From the NCBI GenBank assembly GCA_023229135.1, contig JALNZT010000001.1, forward strand, positions 202,174 to 266,173: 64,000 nt of DNA, given 5' to 3'. Of the stretch, positions 51,496 to 60,180 are shown piece after piece. This DNA comes from Bacteroidales bacterium (GTDB lineage: Bacteria > Bacteroidota > Bacteroidia > Bacteroidales > F082). The notes below the pieces were generated by a model. That model did not search any database. It had not been told where the DNA came from and worked only from the letters and a program-made list of their open reading frames with translations. Position 1 is the stretch's first letter. Each line of letters opens with the position of its first letter. The position numbers were made by a program, and so were the translations under genes.

Positions 51496-52009
51496 ACATA
51501 AGCAAATAGTGACATCTTTAATGGATGGCAGATTTATCACAATTGATGAATCTTATTTTGATATTCTAAAGGAAAATCAAGATTTTTATGTTGAGTTTTT
51601 TAACAAATCATTTGGATTTGAACTTAAAAACACGCAAGAATTTTATTATCTGATTTCAGATGAAACAAACGAGAACACTTCTCGTGATATTAGCATCTTC
51701 TTCTCGATTCTATGCTACGAATTAGACAAGGATGGGAAAAACTTTATGGATGAACTAGGTTTTTCAGACTTCCATATTGACGAGATAGTAGAATACATAA
51801 AAAACAGTACTTGGATAGATGTTGTAAAAGCGAACAAGCAATTAAATGATGGCGAAAGCATCAAAAGATTAGTTGGTTCGACTATGGTAAAAAGAAACAT
51901 AGCAATAAAACATTCTGATGACAAATATTCATTTACGAAGGCTTATAAACTATTTATTGACTTTGCCAGAGAGTTGATAAAAACTGAAATGAATGAAGCC
52001 AACGCATAA
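51482..52009 (+). CDS. MukE/JetB-like (KITE) subunit
   Basis: The 175 residues form tandem winged-helix-like units: YFDILKENQDFYVEFFNKSFGFELKNTQEFYYLISDE followed by SIFFSILCYELDKDGKNF and a C-terminal wing (AIKHSDDKYSFTKAYKLF). Size and position fit MukE/MksE/JetB, which bind the kleisin. The last codons and the stop (EANA, TAA at 52007) lie inside the 3' shell repeat AAGCCAACGC, so the repeat sets the protein's end. It overlaps the kleisin gene by 14 bp. Confidence 0.72.
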   Translation: MYPNKHKQIVTSLMDGRFITIDESYFDILKENQDFYVEFFNKSFGFELKNTQEFYYLISDETNENTSRDISIFFSILCYELDKDGKNFMDELGFSDFHIDEIVEYIKNSTWIDVVKANKQLNDGESIKRLVGSTMVKRNIAIKHSDDKYSFTKAYKLFIDFARELIKTEMNEANA

Positions 52010-52085
52010 AGCCATACACATTGGCAAGTCGCACCAGCCGACACGAAAGCCAAAACTTGCCAAAGAGTATGTCTTTTCCAACGCT
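51996..52085 (+). repeat. 3' shell hairpin of the Wadjet-like cassette
   Basis: Starts AAGCCAACGC inside the last gene. CATAC-ACAT-TGGCAAGT pairs with ACTTGCCA-AAGA-GTATG, and the element ends TTTTCCAACGCTGACAG. From here to the junction it matches the end of the Hsp70 cassette over the same length (243 bp). Confidence 0.78.
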
Positions 52086-52111
52086 GACAGACGACCGAAA
52101 AAAAAGTACGA

Positions 52112-52246
52112 CCGCACAACAATGGCTATACGTAATGCGGGTGAAAGAGCTGATATGAAAGTAATTACATTAAATAAACGAAGTGCCAAATTGAAAGGTA
52201 AGTGCCTTGAAATCCCGCACTACGCATAGCCGAGACCGTTGTGCGG
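52112..52246 (+). repeat. attC site 8 (Wadjet-like cassette)
   Basis: R'' CCGCACAAC (52112-52120) pairs perfectly with R' GTTGTGCGG at the junction 52238. Arms GGCTATACGTAATGCGGG and CCCGCACTACGCATAGCC pair. Unlike the other sites, R'' does not match this cassette's own first bases (GTTGGGCAA at 46694). Confidence 0.85.
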
Positions 52247-52255
52247 CATACAAAA

Positions 52256-52344
52256 AAGCCAACGCACAAACAGCACATTTGGTTTTTGCCAACGCACAAA
52301 GCCAACGCTGAAAAAACCAAAAGAGCTGTTTTTTGCCAACACTC
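52256..52344 (+). repeat. 5' shell hairpin of the Hsp70 cassette
   Basis: AAACAGC-ACA-TTTGGTTTTT pairs with AAAAAACCAAA-AGA-GCTGTTT. The octamer GCCAACGC occurs three times plus a variant GCCAACAC at the end, always in the same direction. It starts 17 bp inside the junction. The region 52010-52432 holds only this element, attC 8 and the 3' shell hairpin; no gene is seen. Confidence 0.78.
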
Positions 52345-52432
52345 GAACGAAAATTGAAGAGAATGAGGAAAACCGTAACAAAAGAAATAAAATGAATAGT
52401 ATTTTTAGGCATTCAAAACCAACCGAAAAAAT

Positions 52433-54106
52433 ATGGAGCTAATAAAAAATAACCCTTACCGAATTGCAGGGATTCTTTCAAACGCTTCTGAAAGAGAGTT
52501 AGTAAGGCAAAAGAATAGAATTATTGCTCACGCCAGAATAGGTAGAGAAACCGAATCGGTTTATGATTTTATATTTCTGACAAAAATATCAAGAGCAGAT
52601 TTACCATTTGTGGAAAAGGCGTTCTCAAACATTGAGCAAAATCAAGACAAAGTAAACTACGCTCTGTTTTGGTTTTTAAACGCAAGTCCTTTTGACAATA
52701 CCGCAATTGAATACTTGAAAAATGGAGATGCAGAAAAAGCGGTGGAGATATGGGAAAAAGTAACAACCGATAAAGACGTTAATTCAAAAAACTTCTCTGC
52801 GTTCAACAATTTAGGGACATACAAACTTTTAAGCAGGGATAAATCAGATATTAAAACAGGGATTGAAGCAAAAATTAAGCTAATTGAATCAGACTACTTT
52901 GAAAGTTTTGTGCATTCAGTTGCTGATGAAACTTATACAATTGACAATCAAAAACAATCTGAAAAATTGATTGATGAATTGCTAACGCAATTTAAAAACC
53001 AATATTCCAGTTCAGAAACATTGCAATTGTTCAGTGGATGTAATGGAACTACACAAAAGTACCTTTCCAAAAAGTTTACAGAAGCCCCATTCCACAAAAT
53101 CGAAACCCAAATTGGAAGTTGTAAAAAGAAACGGAAAGCTGACAAAGGCAGTGCTTATGAATTCGGTTTAGGACTTTTCACAAACACCAAAGACGATTTA
53201 TCTCTTCTCAAATCATTACTCGGCACAAACGACCTAAAATACAAAGCAGTTGCTGACCAATTGGCTAATGAAATAATGCAATGTGGAATTGATTACTTCA
53301 ATGAAAGTCAAGAAAATGATTCGAGTGAAAGTTATCTTGAATCATCTCAAAAGATAACAAAATTGGCTGACTCTATAGCAGTCGGAAAATTAACAAAAGA
53401 TAGAGCAAAAGATAGTCTTGCAACTCTTGCCGATATGAAAGACCGCGAGGTTAATCAAGCTATTGCAATACTGAATTCTATTAAAGAGGCGTACAATAGG
53501 GCCTGTAGTCAAATTGATGCCGAGGTAGAAAAATTACAATATATCGAATTTCAAGGAATGCGTTTGCCAAGGACTGACGTCTCAATCAATTGGAGCAAGG
53601 TCGAAAAAATGAAAAGCAGGGCGTTAGATTGGGATAAAGTGGTAGAAGTTGTTAGTAATGGAATAAGTATAAATAATGTTGAAGCCATACAGCGTTGTTC
53701 AAATCAAAGCAAAGTTTCGGAATATAAAAACCTTGTAGATTTTTTGTTTGGCAAACTTGGACCAATTCAAATGAATCAAGTGAAACATCTATGTTATTGG
53801 AAAGACGTTAGAGCAGCTCAAGCAAAATCTACAGCAAAAAAAGTTGGTTCAACTATCAGTAGTGCAGCAGGTAAAGGAGGTTGCTATATTGCAACTATGG
53901 CTTACGGTGATTATAACCACCCACAAGTAATAGAACTACGAAGGTTTAGAGATGACTTTTTGAGCAAAACAATATTTGGTAGAAGTTTTATCAAATTTTA
54001 TTACAAGTACTCACCAAGTTTGGTTGAAAAGCTAAAAAATAAGCAAAGTATCAACCTCATAATCCGCAAAGCATTAGACCAATTTATAAAAGCAATCAGA
54101 AAATAA
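52433..54106 (+). CDS. CFI-box protein with J-like N-terminus (Hsp70 module, gene 1)
   Basis: The 557 residues open with NPYRIAGILSNASERELVRQKN (6-27), which looks like the first helix of a J domain (NPY..LG...nAS..EI), but no HPD tripeptide follows. The middle is alpha-helical, TPR-like (FNNLGTYKLLSRD, about 120-135). The C-terminus holds a CFI-box: GGCYIATMAYGDYNHPQVIELRRFRD (Cys484) then YYKYSPSLVEKLKNK. CFI-box tails occur in predicted Ter/Hsp70 stress systems. It probably feeds or recruits clients to the Hsp70 proteins downstream. Its stop overlaps the next ATG by 1 bp. Confidence 0.72.
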   Translation: MELIKNNPYRIAGILSNASERELVRQKNRIIAHARIGRETESVYDFIFLTKISRADLPFVEKAFSNIEQNQDKVNYALFWFLNASPFDNTAIEYLKNGDAEKAVEIWEKVTTDKDVNSKNFSAFNNLGTYKLLSRDKSDIKTGIEAKIKLIESDYFESFVHSVADETYTIDNQKQSEKLIDELLTQFKNQYSSSETLQLFSGCNGTTQKYLSKKFTEAPFHKIETQIGSCKKKRKADKGSAYEFGLGLFTNTKDDLSLLKSLLGTNDLKYKAVADQLANEIMQCGIDYFNESQENDSSESYLESSQKITKLADSIAVGKLTKDRAKDSLATLADMKDREVNQAIAILNSIKEAYNRACSQIDAEVEKLQYIEFQGMRLPRTDVSINWSKVEKMKSRALDWDKVVEVVSNGISINNVEAIQRCSNQSKVSEYKNLVDFLFGKLGPIQMNQVKHLCYWKDVRAAQAKSTAKKVGSTISSAAGKGGCYIATMAYGDYNHPQVIELRRFRDDFLSKTIFGRSFIKFYYKYSPSLVEKLKNKQSINLIIRKALDQFIKAIRK

Positions 54107-55038
54107 TGAAAAAAACTTTACTCATAGCTCTATTTTTAGGAGCAACAACTCTTTTTGCGCAACAGCAACAGGATTCTACTTTGGTGCAATCTGTAAACAG
54201 TTTACAAACAAAAGTAAGCCAGCAGCAAAAGGATATTCAAAAACTATATTCCGAACTCAACAAGGAATACAGGACATACCGTATTGTTAAGGAAGATTTG
54301 AATAAAAAAATCATTGATAAGCAAAAAGAAGTCATCGACAGTTTAAACTCGCTTATAGATAAAAGCAACCAAAAGTTAGCTTTAATCAATGAACAACTTG
54401 ATTCAAAAATCCAAGAAGCAGGACAAAAAGCAGATACACAAATAGCCGAATTGGACAACAGCGTAGAAAAAAACCGCTTGTATTGGATAATCGCCACTTT
54501 AGCGATTCTTTTATTGGGTGGTTTAATTTATTGGTTGCTGGGAAAACGCATTAAGTCAAGCAAAACAGATGTGGAAACCCAAATCAGAAACACCAAAGCT
54601 TCTTTAGAAGAAGAGAGTGTAAAATTGGACAATAAATTGGTGGAAGTTTTGGAAACGCAATTAAAACTAAAACAAGAGGCAACCAAATCACAGCCCGTTA
54701 CTTCTGATGAAACGGCAGACCACTCTTTAGCATTAAAAGTAGCGGACGAAATAATTCGTATTCAAAAGAATTTAAGCAGGATGGATGAAAGCAACAAAGG
54801 CCTTAAACAATTAAATTCTTCCGTAAAACGTATTCAAGACAACTTTGCATCCAACGGATATGAATTGGTGGATATGCTTGGAAAAGAATATAATGAAGGA
54901 ATGAAAGCAACCGTAAATTTCGTTCAGGATGAAGATTATGAAGCAGGAAAAAAAATTATAACAAGAATCATCAAACCACAAGTGAATTATAAAGGTACAA
55001 TGATTCAAACAGCACAGATTGAAGTAACAGAAGCATAA
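54106..55038 (+). CDS. Membrane coiled-coil protein (Hsp70 module, gene 2)
   Basis: A 310-residue protein with a signal peptide (LLIALFLGATTLFAQ), a periplasmic coiled coil (about 30-120), one membrane helix (WIIATLAILLLGGLIYWLLG, about 127-146), and a cytoplasmic helical part (about 150-310) that ends in a more globular stretch with NGYELVDMLGKEYNEGMKATVNFVQDEDY. No known family. The topology suggests a sensor or anchor that links the periplasm to the cytoplasmic chaperone. A 12-bp gap separates it from the Hsp70 gene. Confidence 0.65.
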   Translation: MKKTLLIALFLGATTLFAQQQQDSTLVQSVNSLQTKVSQQQKDIQKLYSELNKEYRTYRIVKEDLNKKIIDKQKEVIDSLNSLIDKSNQKLALINEQLDSKIQEAGQKADTQIAELDNSVEKNRLYWIIATLAILLLGGLIYWLLGKRIKSSKTDVETQIRNTKASLEEESVKLDNKLVEVLETQLKLKQEATKSQPVTSDETADHSLALKVADEIIRIQKNLSRMDESNKGLKQLNSSVKRIQDNFASNGYELVDMLGKEYNEGMKATVNFVQDEDYEAGKKIITRIIKPQVNYKGTMIQTAQIEVTEA

Positions 55039-55050
55039 AAATACAATCAA

Positions 55051-57576
55051 ATGGCAAGAACTAAAATTGACTACGGAATTGATTTAGGAACAACGAATTC
55101 CGCTATTTCAAGAATGGAAAATGGAGAACCAACCATTAAAAAAACGGACACTTTAAAAGACACAATGCCTTCTTGTGTTTATATCAATAAAAAGAAAGCT
55201 ATTCAAGTTGGGGATAGTGCCTACAATGCGTTAAAGCGAGACAAGTTGAAATCAATGAAAGGTGCCGATGGTTTTGAATCAAACGCATTTATTGAATTCA
55301 AAAGAACGATGGGAACGGATAAAACCTATTCGAGTTCCAATTTTGAAAAAGATTTGACTTCAGAGGAATTGTCCGCAGAAGTTTTGAAAACCCTAAAATC
55401 CTTTGTAAAAGATGAAAACGTTAATTCAATAGTGATTACTGTTCCAGCAGCTTTTAAAAACAACCAAAAAGAAGCTACAAGGGAAGCTGCGAAATTAGCG
55501 GGTTTTAATCACATAGAATTATTGCAAGAGCCTGTTGCTGCGTCTATGGCTTACGGTTTAGATTCAGACAAAAAAGATGGATTTTGGTTAGTCTTTGACT
55601 TTGGAGGTGGAACTTTTGACGCAGCACTTTTGAAAGTCGAAGAAGGGATAATGAAAGTGATTGACACCGAAGGCGATAATTACCTTGGTGGTAAAAATTT
55701 GGATTTCGCAATTGTAGATGAAATTATCTTGCCTTACATCCAAGAAAACTTTGTTATTGATTCCATTTTGGCGGATGATGTAAAAAAGCAAATTCTGCGT
55801 AATGCAATGAAATTTTATGCAGAGGAAACCAAAATCAAGCTTTCATTTAATGAGACTCATAATATTTTATCTGATTTAGGAGACATTCCCGGAGAAGATG
55901 ATGAAGGTGAAGAATTTGAATTGGACATTACAGTTACCCAAGCCGATATTGCAAGAGCGCTTTCGCCAGTTTTTCAAAAAGCAATTGATGTCAGTTTAAA
56001 ACTTTTAAAACGTAATAACTTAAAAGGTTTATCATTAGATTCTTTGATACTTGTTGGTGGCCCAACATTTTCTCCAGTATTAAGAAAGATGTTGGAAGCA
56101 CAAATCTGCAAACCAGATACCAGTGCAGACCCAATGACCGTAGTTTCAAAAGGTGCTGCATTATACGCATCAACAGTTGACGTTTCAGAAGAAGTAAGAG
56201 AACAAACCAGAGATAAAACCAAAATTCAGTTAGAAATTGCGAATGAAGCATCAACAGTCGAAACCGAAGAATTTGTTCCAATAAAAATTTTGGCAGACAA
56301 AACGGAAGGTGAAATTCCTGAAAAAGTATTTGTGGAAGTAACCAGAGGTGACAAGGCTTGGTCAAGCGGGAAAGTTGAAATTAATACGATAGGCGAGGTT
56401 GTTGAGATTCAACTAAACGAAGGGAAAACGAATATTTTCGAAGTCGTGCTTTATGATGACAAGGGAAATGTTTTAGAAAGTGAGCCATCAAATTTCAGCG
56501 TTATTCAAGGCTCTAAAATTGGAAGTGCAACATTGGCATATAACATTGGAATAGAAATTAAAAGCAAGTCAACAGGTAAAATAATCTTTACAACAATCAA
56601 AAATTTAGAGAAAAATCAATCCATTCCTGCTATTGGAACAAAAAATGGATTAAAAACTCAAAAGCAAATTCGACCAGGAATGGATTCTGATTTCTTAAAA
56701 ATACCAGTATATGAAGGAGAACATAATGCAGAAGGGACCAGAGCCATTTATAATGAACACGTTACTGATATTATCATTAGTGGAGCAGATTTACCTTCGC
56801 TTTTACCTGAAAATAGTGATGTTGATTTGACCGTTAATATTGATAGGTCAGAGAAGATTACAGTAACTGCCTTTTTTCCTTATTTAGATTTCACCTATGA
56901 AGCAACAGTAGAAAGAACAATTTCATCTATTGAGACATCTTGGTTAGAAAATGAAATTAGAAAAGCAAAAGGAAGTATTGCAGAACTGAAACAAGATGGC
57001 AATTCCGATAACGGTCAATTAGCCAAAGTTGAAGCCGAATTAGAACAAATTGAAAAGTCTTTTGAGAATAACAAAAATGATGTTGACGGAAAACAACAAG
57101 TTCTAACCAATTTAAGAAAATCATTAAAAACCATTGATGAACTGAACGAAACTACGGAATGGCCAAAATTGGAAGAAACTTTAAAAGAAGAGTTTTACCG
57201 ATTAGAAAAAGCCGATAATGAATTAGGAAACGATAACACTACACAAGTAGTCAATCAATTCCGTTCACAGTTGGATGAAGTCATAAGAGCTAAAGACGTA
57301 AAACTTGGAAATTTACTGTTAGAAGAGATTGGGATGTTCTTTTTCAAATTGACGGAGATATATCAGTTTATCGGAATGATAAAAAACTTCAATGAGAATT
57401 TCGGAGATTACTCTTGGAGTAACCCAACCAAAGCAAGGCAATTGGTTAATTCAGGTATGGAAAAAATTGCAAATGGTCCAGACAAAGAAGAATTAAGAGA
57501 GATTTTAATTCCATTATATGATATGATCCCAACGGATGAAAGACCAAGTGGTGATGATTCGGTATTGATTGGATAA
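55051..57576 (+). CDS. Hsp70-family chaperone with intact ATPase motifs (Hsp70 module, gene 3)
   Basis: The 841 residues contain a full Hsp70 nucleotide-binding domain: phosphate 1 DLGTTNS (11-17), VPAAFKNNQKEATREAAKLAGF, phosphate 2 DFGGGTFD (183-190) and the adenosine motif LVGGPTFSP (near 334). After it comes a beta-rich substrate-binding-like region (about 385-630) that differs from DnaK, and a long helical C-terminus (about 640-830). An acidic insert GEDDEGEEFELD lies in the ATPase domain. It is larger than DnaK (about 640). It probably drives the module through ATP cycles, with gene 5 as a partner. Confidence 0.88.
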   Translation: MARTKIDYGIDLGTTNSAISRMENGEPTIKKTDTLKDTMPSCVYINKKKAIQVGDSAYNALKRDKLKSMKGADGFESNAFIEFKRTMGTDKTYSSSNFEKDLTSEELSAEVLKTLKSFVKDENVNSIVITVPAAFKNNQKEATREAAKLAGFNHIELLQEPVAASMAYGLDSDKKDGFWLVFDFGGGTFDAALLKVEEGIMKVIDTEGDNYLGGKNLDFAIVDEIILPYIQENFVIDSILADDVKKQILRNAMKFYAEETKIKLSFNETHNILSDLGDIPGEDDEGEEFELDITVTQADIARALSPVFQKAIDVSLKLLKRNNLKGLSLDSLILVGGPTFSPVLRKMLEAQICKPDTSADPMTVVSKGAALYASTVDVSEEVREQTRDKTKIQLEIANEASTVETEEFVPIKILADKTEGEIPEKVFVEVTRGDKAWSSGKVEINTIGEVVEIQLNEGKTNIFEVVLYDDKGNVLESEPSNFSVIQGSKIGSATLAYNIGIEIKSKSTGKIIFTTIKNLEKNQSIPAIGTKNGLKTQKQIRPGMDSDFLKIPVYEGEHNAEGTRAIYNEHVTDIIISGADLPSLLPENSDVDLTVNIDRSEKITVTAFFPYLDFTYEATVERTISSIETSWLENEIRKAKGSIAELKQDGNSDNGQLAKVEAELEQIEKSFENNKNDVDGKQQVLTNLRKSLKTIDELNETTEWPKLEETLKEEFYRLEKADNELGNDNTTQVVNQFRSQLDEVIRAKDVKLGNLLLEEIGMFFFKLTEIYQFIGMIKNFNENFGDYSWSNPTKARQLVNSGMEKIANGPDKEELREILIPLYDMIPTDERPSGDDSVLIG

Positions 57577-57588
57577 AATATTAACGAA

Positions 57589-58134
57589 ATGAAAAAACAC
57601 ATATTATCGCTGATATTATTCTTGAGTTTTGCAACCCTTTCAAATGCTCAGAGCTATTTAGGGTATGTGACTAAACAGGTGAATTTCAGAACTGAATCAA
57701 ATACTAGCTGTGAGATTATTTCATCTTTACCAAGAGGTACCGCACTTTTTGTTATTTCAAAAGATAAAATAAACGGATTTTATCAAGTTTTAAATATTGA
57801 AAGCAACGAAGAAGGCTTTGTTCATTCGAGTTTCGTTCAACTCGATAAGATGCTACCCAAAAATGAGGATGGTATTTTTACACCTGTCGGGAAAACTAGT
57901 TCTACAAAACCAATTATCAAAATACACAACAATACAAGTCTTACGCTTACTTTAAAGCTGAATAATGATTTGTACACCTTTTCGCCACAAGAAAGAAAAA
58001 CATTGACTTTAACATCAGGCTCATATACTTACAGAGCATCAGCACCAGGCGTTTTACCTGATTATGGTACTGAGAATATGCAAAGTAATTACGAGTATGA
58101 ATGGAGTTTTTACATCTCAACTTCTAGGAATTAA
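57589..58134 (+). CDS. Secreted SH3-domain protein (Hsp70 module, gene 4)
   Basis: The 181 residues have a signal peptide (LILFLSFATLSNAQ) followed by a bacterial SH3 domain (YVTKQVNFRTESNTSCEIISSLPRG to EEGFVHSSFVQLD, about 25-85) and a second small beta domain (NTSLTLTLKLNNDLYTFSPQERKTLTLTSGSYTYRAS). Bacterial SH3 domains often bind peptidoglycan or peptides outside the cytoplasm. Its place between two cytoplasmic Hsp70 genes, touching the next ATG, is odd and suggests that the module reaches across the inner membrane. Confidence 0.78.
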   Translation: MKKHILSLILFLSFATLSNAQSYLGYVTKQVNFRTESNTSCEIISSLPRGTALFVISKDKINGFYQVLNIESNEEGFVHSSFVQLDKMLPKNEDGIFTPVGKTSSTKPIIKIHNNTSLTLTLKLNNDLYTFSPQERKTLTLTSGSYTYRASAPGVLPDYGTENMQSNYEYEWSFYISTSRN

Positions 58135-60180
58135 ATGAAGCTAACCCACGCCATACATATAGGAGTTGACTCAGCTTCCATCGCAAGAATGAAAGATGGA
58201 GAGCCTTGTATTATGAAGACTAATACACTGCGAGAGAAGATTCCTATTTGTGTTTATGTGAACAAAAAAGGGGCAATTCAAGTTGGTGATTCGGCACTTA
58301 ATGCTCACAAAATAGATAATCTAAAAAGTGCAAAGGGTTGGCAAGAACAATCTAATTCCTTTATTGAGTTTACAAGAACCTTAGGTGACGATAAAACCTA
58401 TTTCAGTTCTAATGCTAATAAAGAATTTACTTCAGCAGATCTTTTAGCAGAAGTCATCAAAGGACTTTTAAGCTTAGAAAAAGAAGAGCAAATAAAAGCA
58501 GCAATTATTGCCGTTCCTGATGGTTTTCGAAATATACAAAAAGAGGCAGTTAGACAGGCAGGGAAGTTAGCAGGCTTGCAGCAAATTGAATTAATCCAAG
58601 AATCCATCGCTGCAACTTTATTTTATGGTTTAGACTCAATCAAGAAAGATGGCTTTTGGTTGGTTTTCAATTTTGGAAGTAAAACCTTTAGTGCTTCTCT
58701 TCAAAAAATTGAAAGAGGTATTACAAAAGTTATCGATACAGAAGGAGACAATTTTTTAGGTGCTGTTAATTTAGATTTTGCTGTTTTAGATAATATCATA
58801 TTACCCTATTTACAAGAAAACTATAGTATCAATTCTTATTTGGAGAATGATGAGAAACTTCAATCTTTTAGGCATTCACTCAAGTTTTACGCAGAAGTTG
58901 CAAGAGAAAAAATGAATTTCGAAGAAACTTATTGGTTGGCTTCGGATTTAGGAGATATTCCCGGAGAAGATGATGAAGGAGAAGAATTTGAATTAGACAT
59001 TACCGTAACTCAAAATGACATTGCCAAAGCGGTTTCGCCTGTTTTCCAAAAAGCAATTGATGTTAGTTTAAATCTTTTGGAACGTAACAATCTTAAAGGT
59101 TCTTCCTTGGATTCTTTAATTCTTGTTGGAGGTTCAACGTTTTCACCAGTTTTAAGGCAACTATTGGAAGAACAAATCTGCAAACCCGATACAAGTGCCG
59201 ACCCAATGACGGTAGTTTCAAAAGGTGCTGCCTTGTATGCATCAACGGTTGATGTTTCAGAAGAAGTTAGAGAACAAACAAGAGATAAAACAAAGATTCA
59301 GTTGGAAATAGCCAATGAATCTTCAACGATTGAAACCGAAGAGTTTGTTCCTATCAAGATTTTGGCTGACAAAACGGAAGGAGAAATTCCTGAAAAGGTT
59401 TTTGCAGTGGTTACAAGGGGAGACAAAGCTTGGTCGAGTGGAAAAGTTGAAATTAATACCATTGGTGAAGTTTTAGAAGTAATTTTAGAAAAACAAACGA
59501 ATAACCAATATGAAATTTCGCTTTATGATGGATATGGAAGCCTTTTGGAAAGTGAGCCAAGTAATTTTAATATTCTACATCTTGAAGAATGGCAGGTTAC
59601 TAATGCAGTCTTACCTTATAATATAGGTGTTGAAGTTAAGGACAAACAAACAGGCAAACTGATATTCAGAACTATTAAAGGTTTAGAGAAAAATCAATCT
59701 ATTCCAGCAATGGGAACCATAAATGGATTTAAAACAGAAAAACCGATTCGTCCAGGTGTAGAGTCTGATTTTATTAAAATTCCAATTTATGAAGGTGAAC
59801 ACGGAGCAGAAGGAACAAGGGCTATCTTCAATGAACACTTTACTGACGTTATCATCAGTGGAGCTGACTTGCCTTGTCTTCTACCTGAAAACAGTGATGT
59901 AGATTTAACGATAAGTGTTGATAGGTCAGAAAAAATAACTGCTACCGCTTATTTTCCTTCAATAGATTTTTCAGTGGATTTAAATATAAGAACTAAACAT
60001 AACTCAATATCAATCAGCCAAGTGGAAGATTTGCTATTTGAATTGACAGAAAACGAGGTTTTATCAAGTAATGAATTTCAAAAATATTTTGAACAACTAT
60101 CAGACTTAAAAAAGAGACCAGATATTGATGCACTTTATTGTATAAACACAGAATTAAAGAACTATGCCATCAAAACATAA
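58135..60180 (+). CDS. Degenerate Hsp70 paralogue, probably unable to hydrolyse ATP (gene 5)
   Basis: The 681 residues align with gene 3 throughout, but the nucleotide motifs are lost: DLGTTNS has become HIGVDSAS (8-15) and DFGGGTFD has become NFGSKTFS (179-186). The adenosine motif LVGGSTFSP remains. The stretch from about GDIPGEDDEGEEFELD (residue 280) to SSGKVEINTIGEV (about 445) is almost identical to gene 3, whereas the first 270 residues differ widely. The long C-terminal helices are missing. A regulatory pseudo-chaperone that pairs with gene 3 is the best reading. It overlaps the kinase start by 17 bp. Confidence 0.85.
   Translation: MKLTHAIHIGVDSASIARMKDGEPCIMKTNTLREKIPICVYVNKKGAIQVGDSALNAHKIDNLKSAKGWQEQSNSFIEFTRTLGDDKTYFSSNANKEFTSADLLAEVIKGLLSLEKEEQIKAAIIAVPDGFRNIQKEAVRQAGKLAGLQQIELIQESIAATLFYGLDSIKKDGFWLVFNFGSKTFSASLQKIERGITKVIDTEGDNFLGAVNLDFAVLDNIILPYLQENYSINSYLENDEKLQSFRHSLKFYAEVAREKMNFEETYWLASDLGDIPGEDDEGEEFELDITVTQNDIAKAVSPVFQKAIDVSLNLLERNNLKGSSLDSLILVGGSTFSPVLRQLLEEQICKPDTSADPMTVVSKGAALYASTVDVSEEVREQTRDKTKIQLEIANESSTIETEEFVPIKILADKTEGEIPEKVFAVVTRGDKAWSSGKVEINTIGEVLEVILEKQTNNQYEISLYDGYGSLLESEPSNFNILHLEEWQVTNAVLPYNIGVEVKDKQTGKLIFRTIKGLEKNQSIPAMGTINGFKTEKPIRPGVESDFIKIPIYEGEHGAEGTRAIFNEHFTDVIISGADLPCLLPENSDVDLTISVDRSEKITATAYFPSIDFSVDLNIRTKHNSISISQVEDLLFELTENEVLSSNEFQKYFEQLSDLKKRPDIDALYCINTELKNYAIKT

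Noticed and set aside
51993..52229. 78-codon + strand ORF across the Wadjet cassette end, with similar ORFs at 42864-43118, 52239-52442 and 46581-46817
   Set aside because: They consist of shell repeats and attC arms; the same sequence recurs elsewhere without keeping the frame open.
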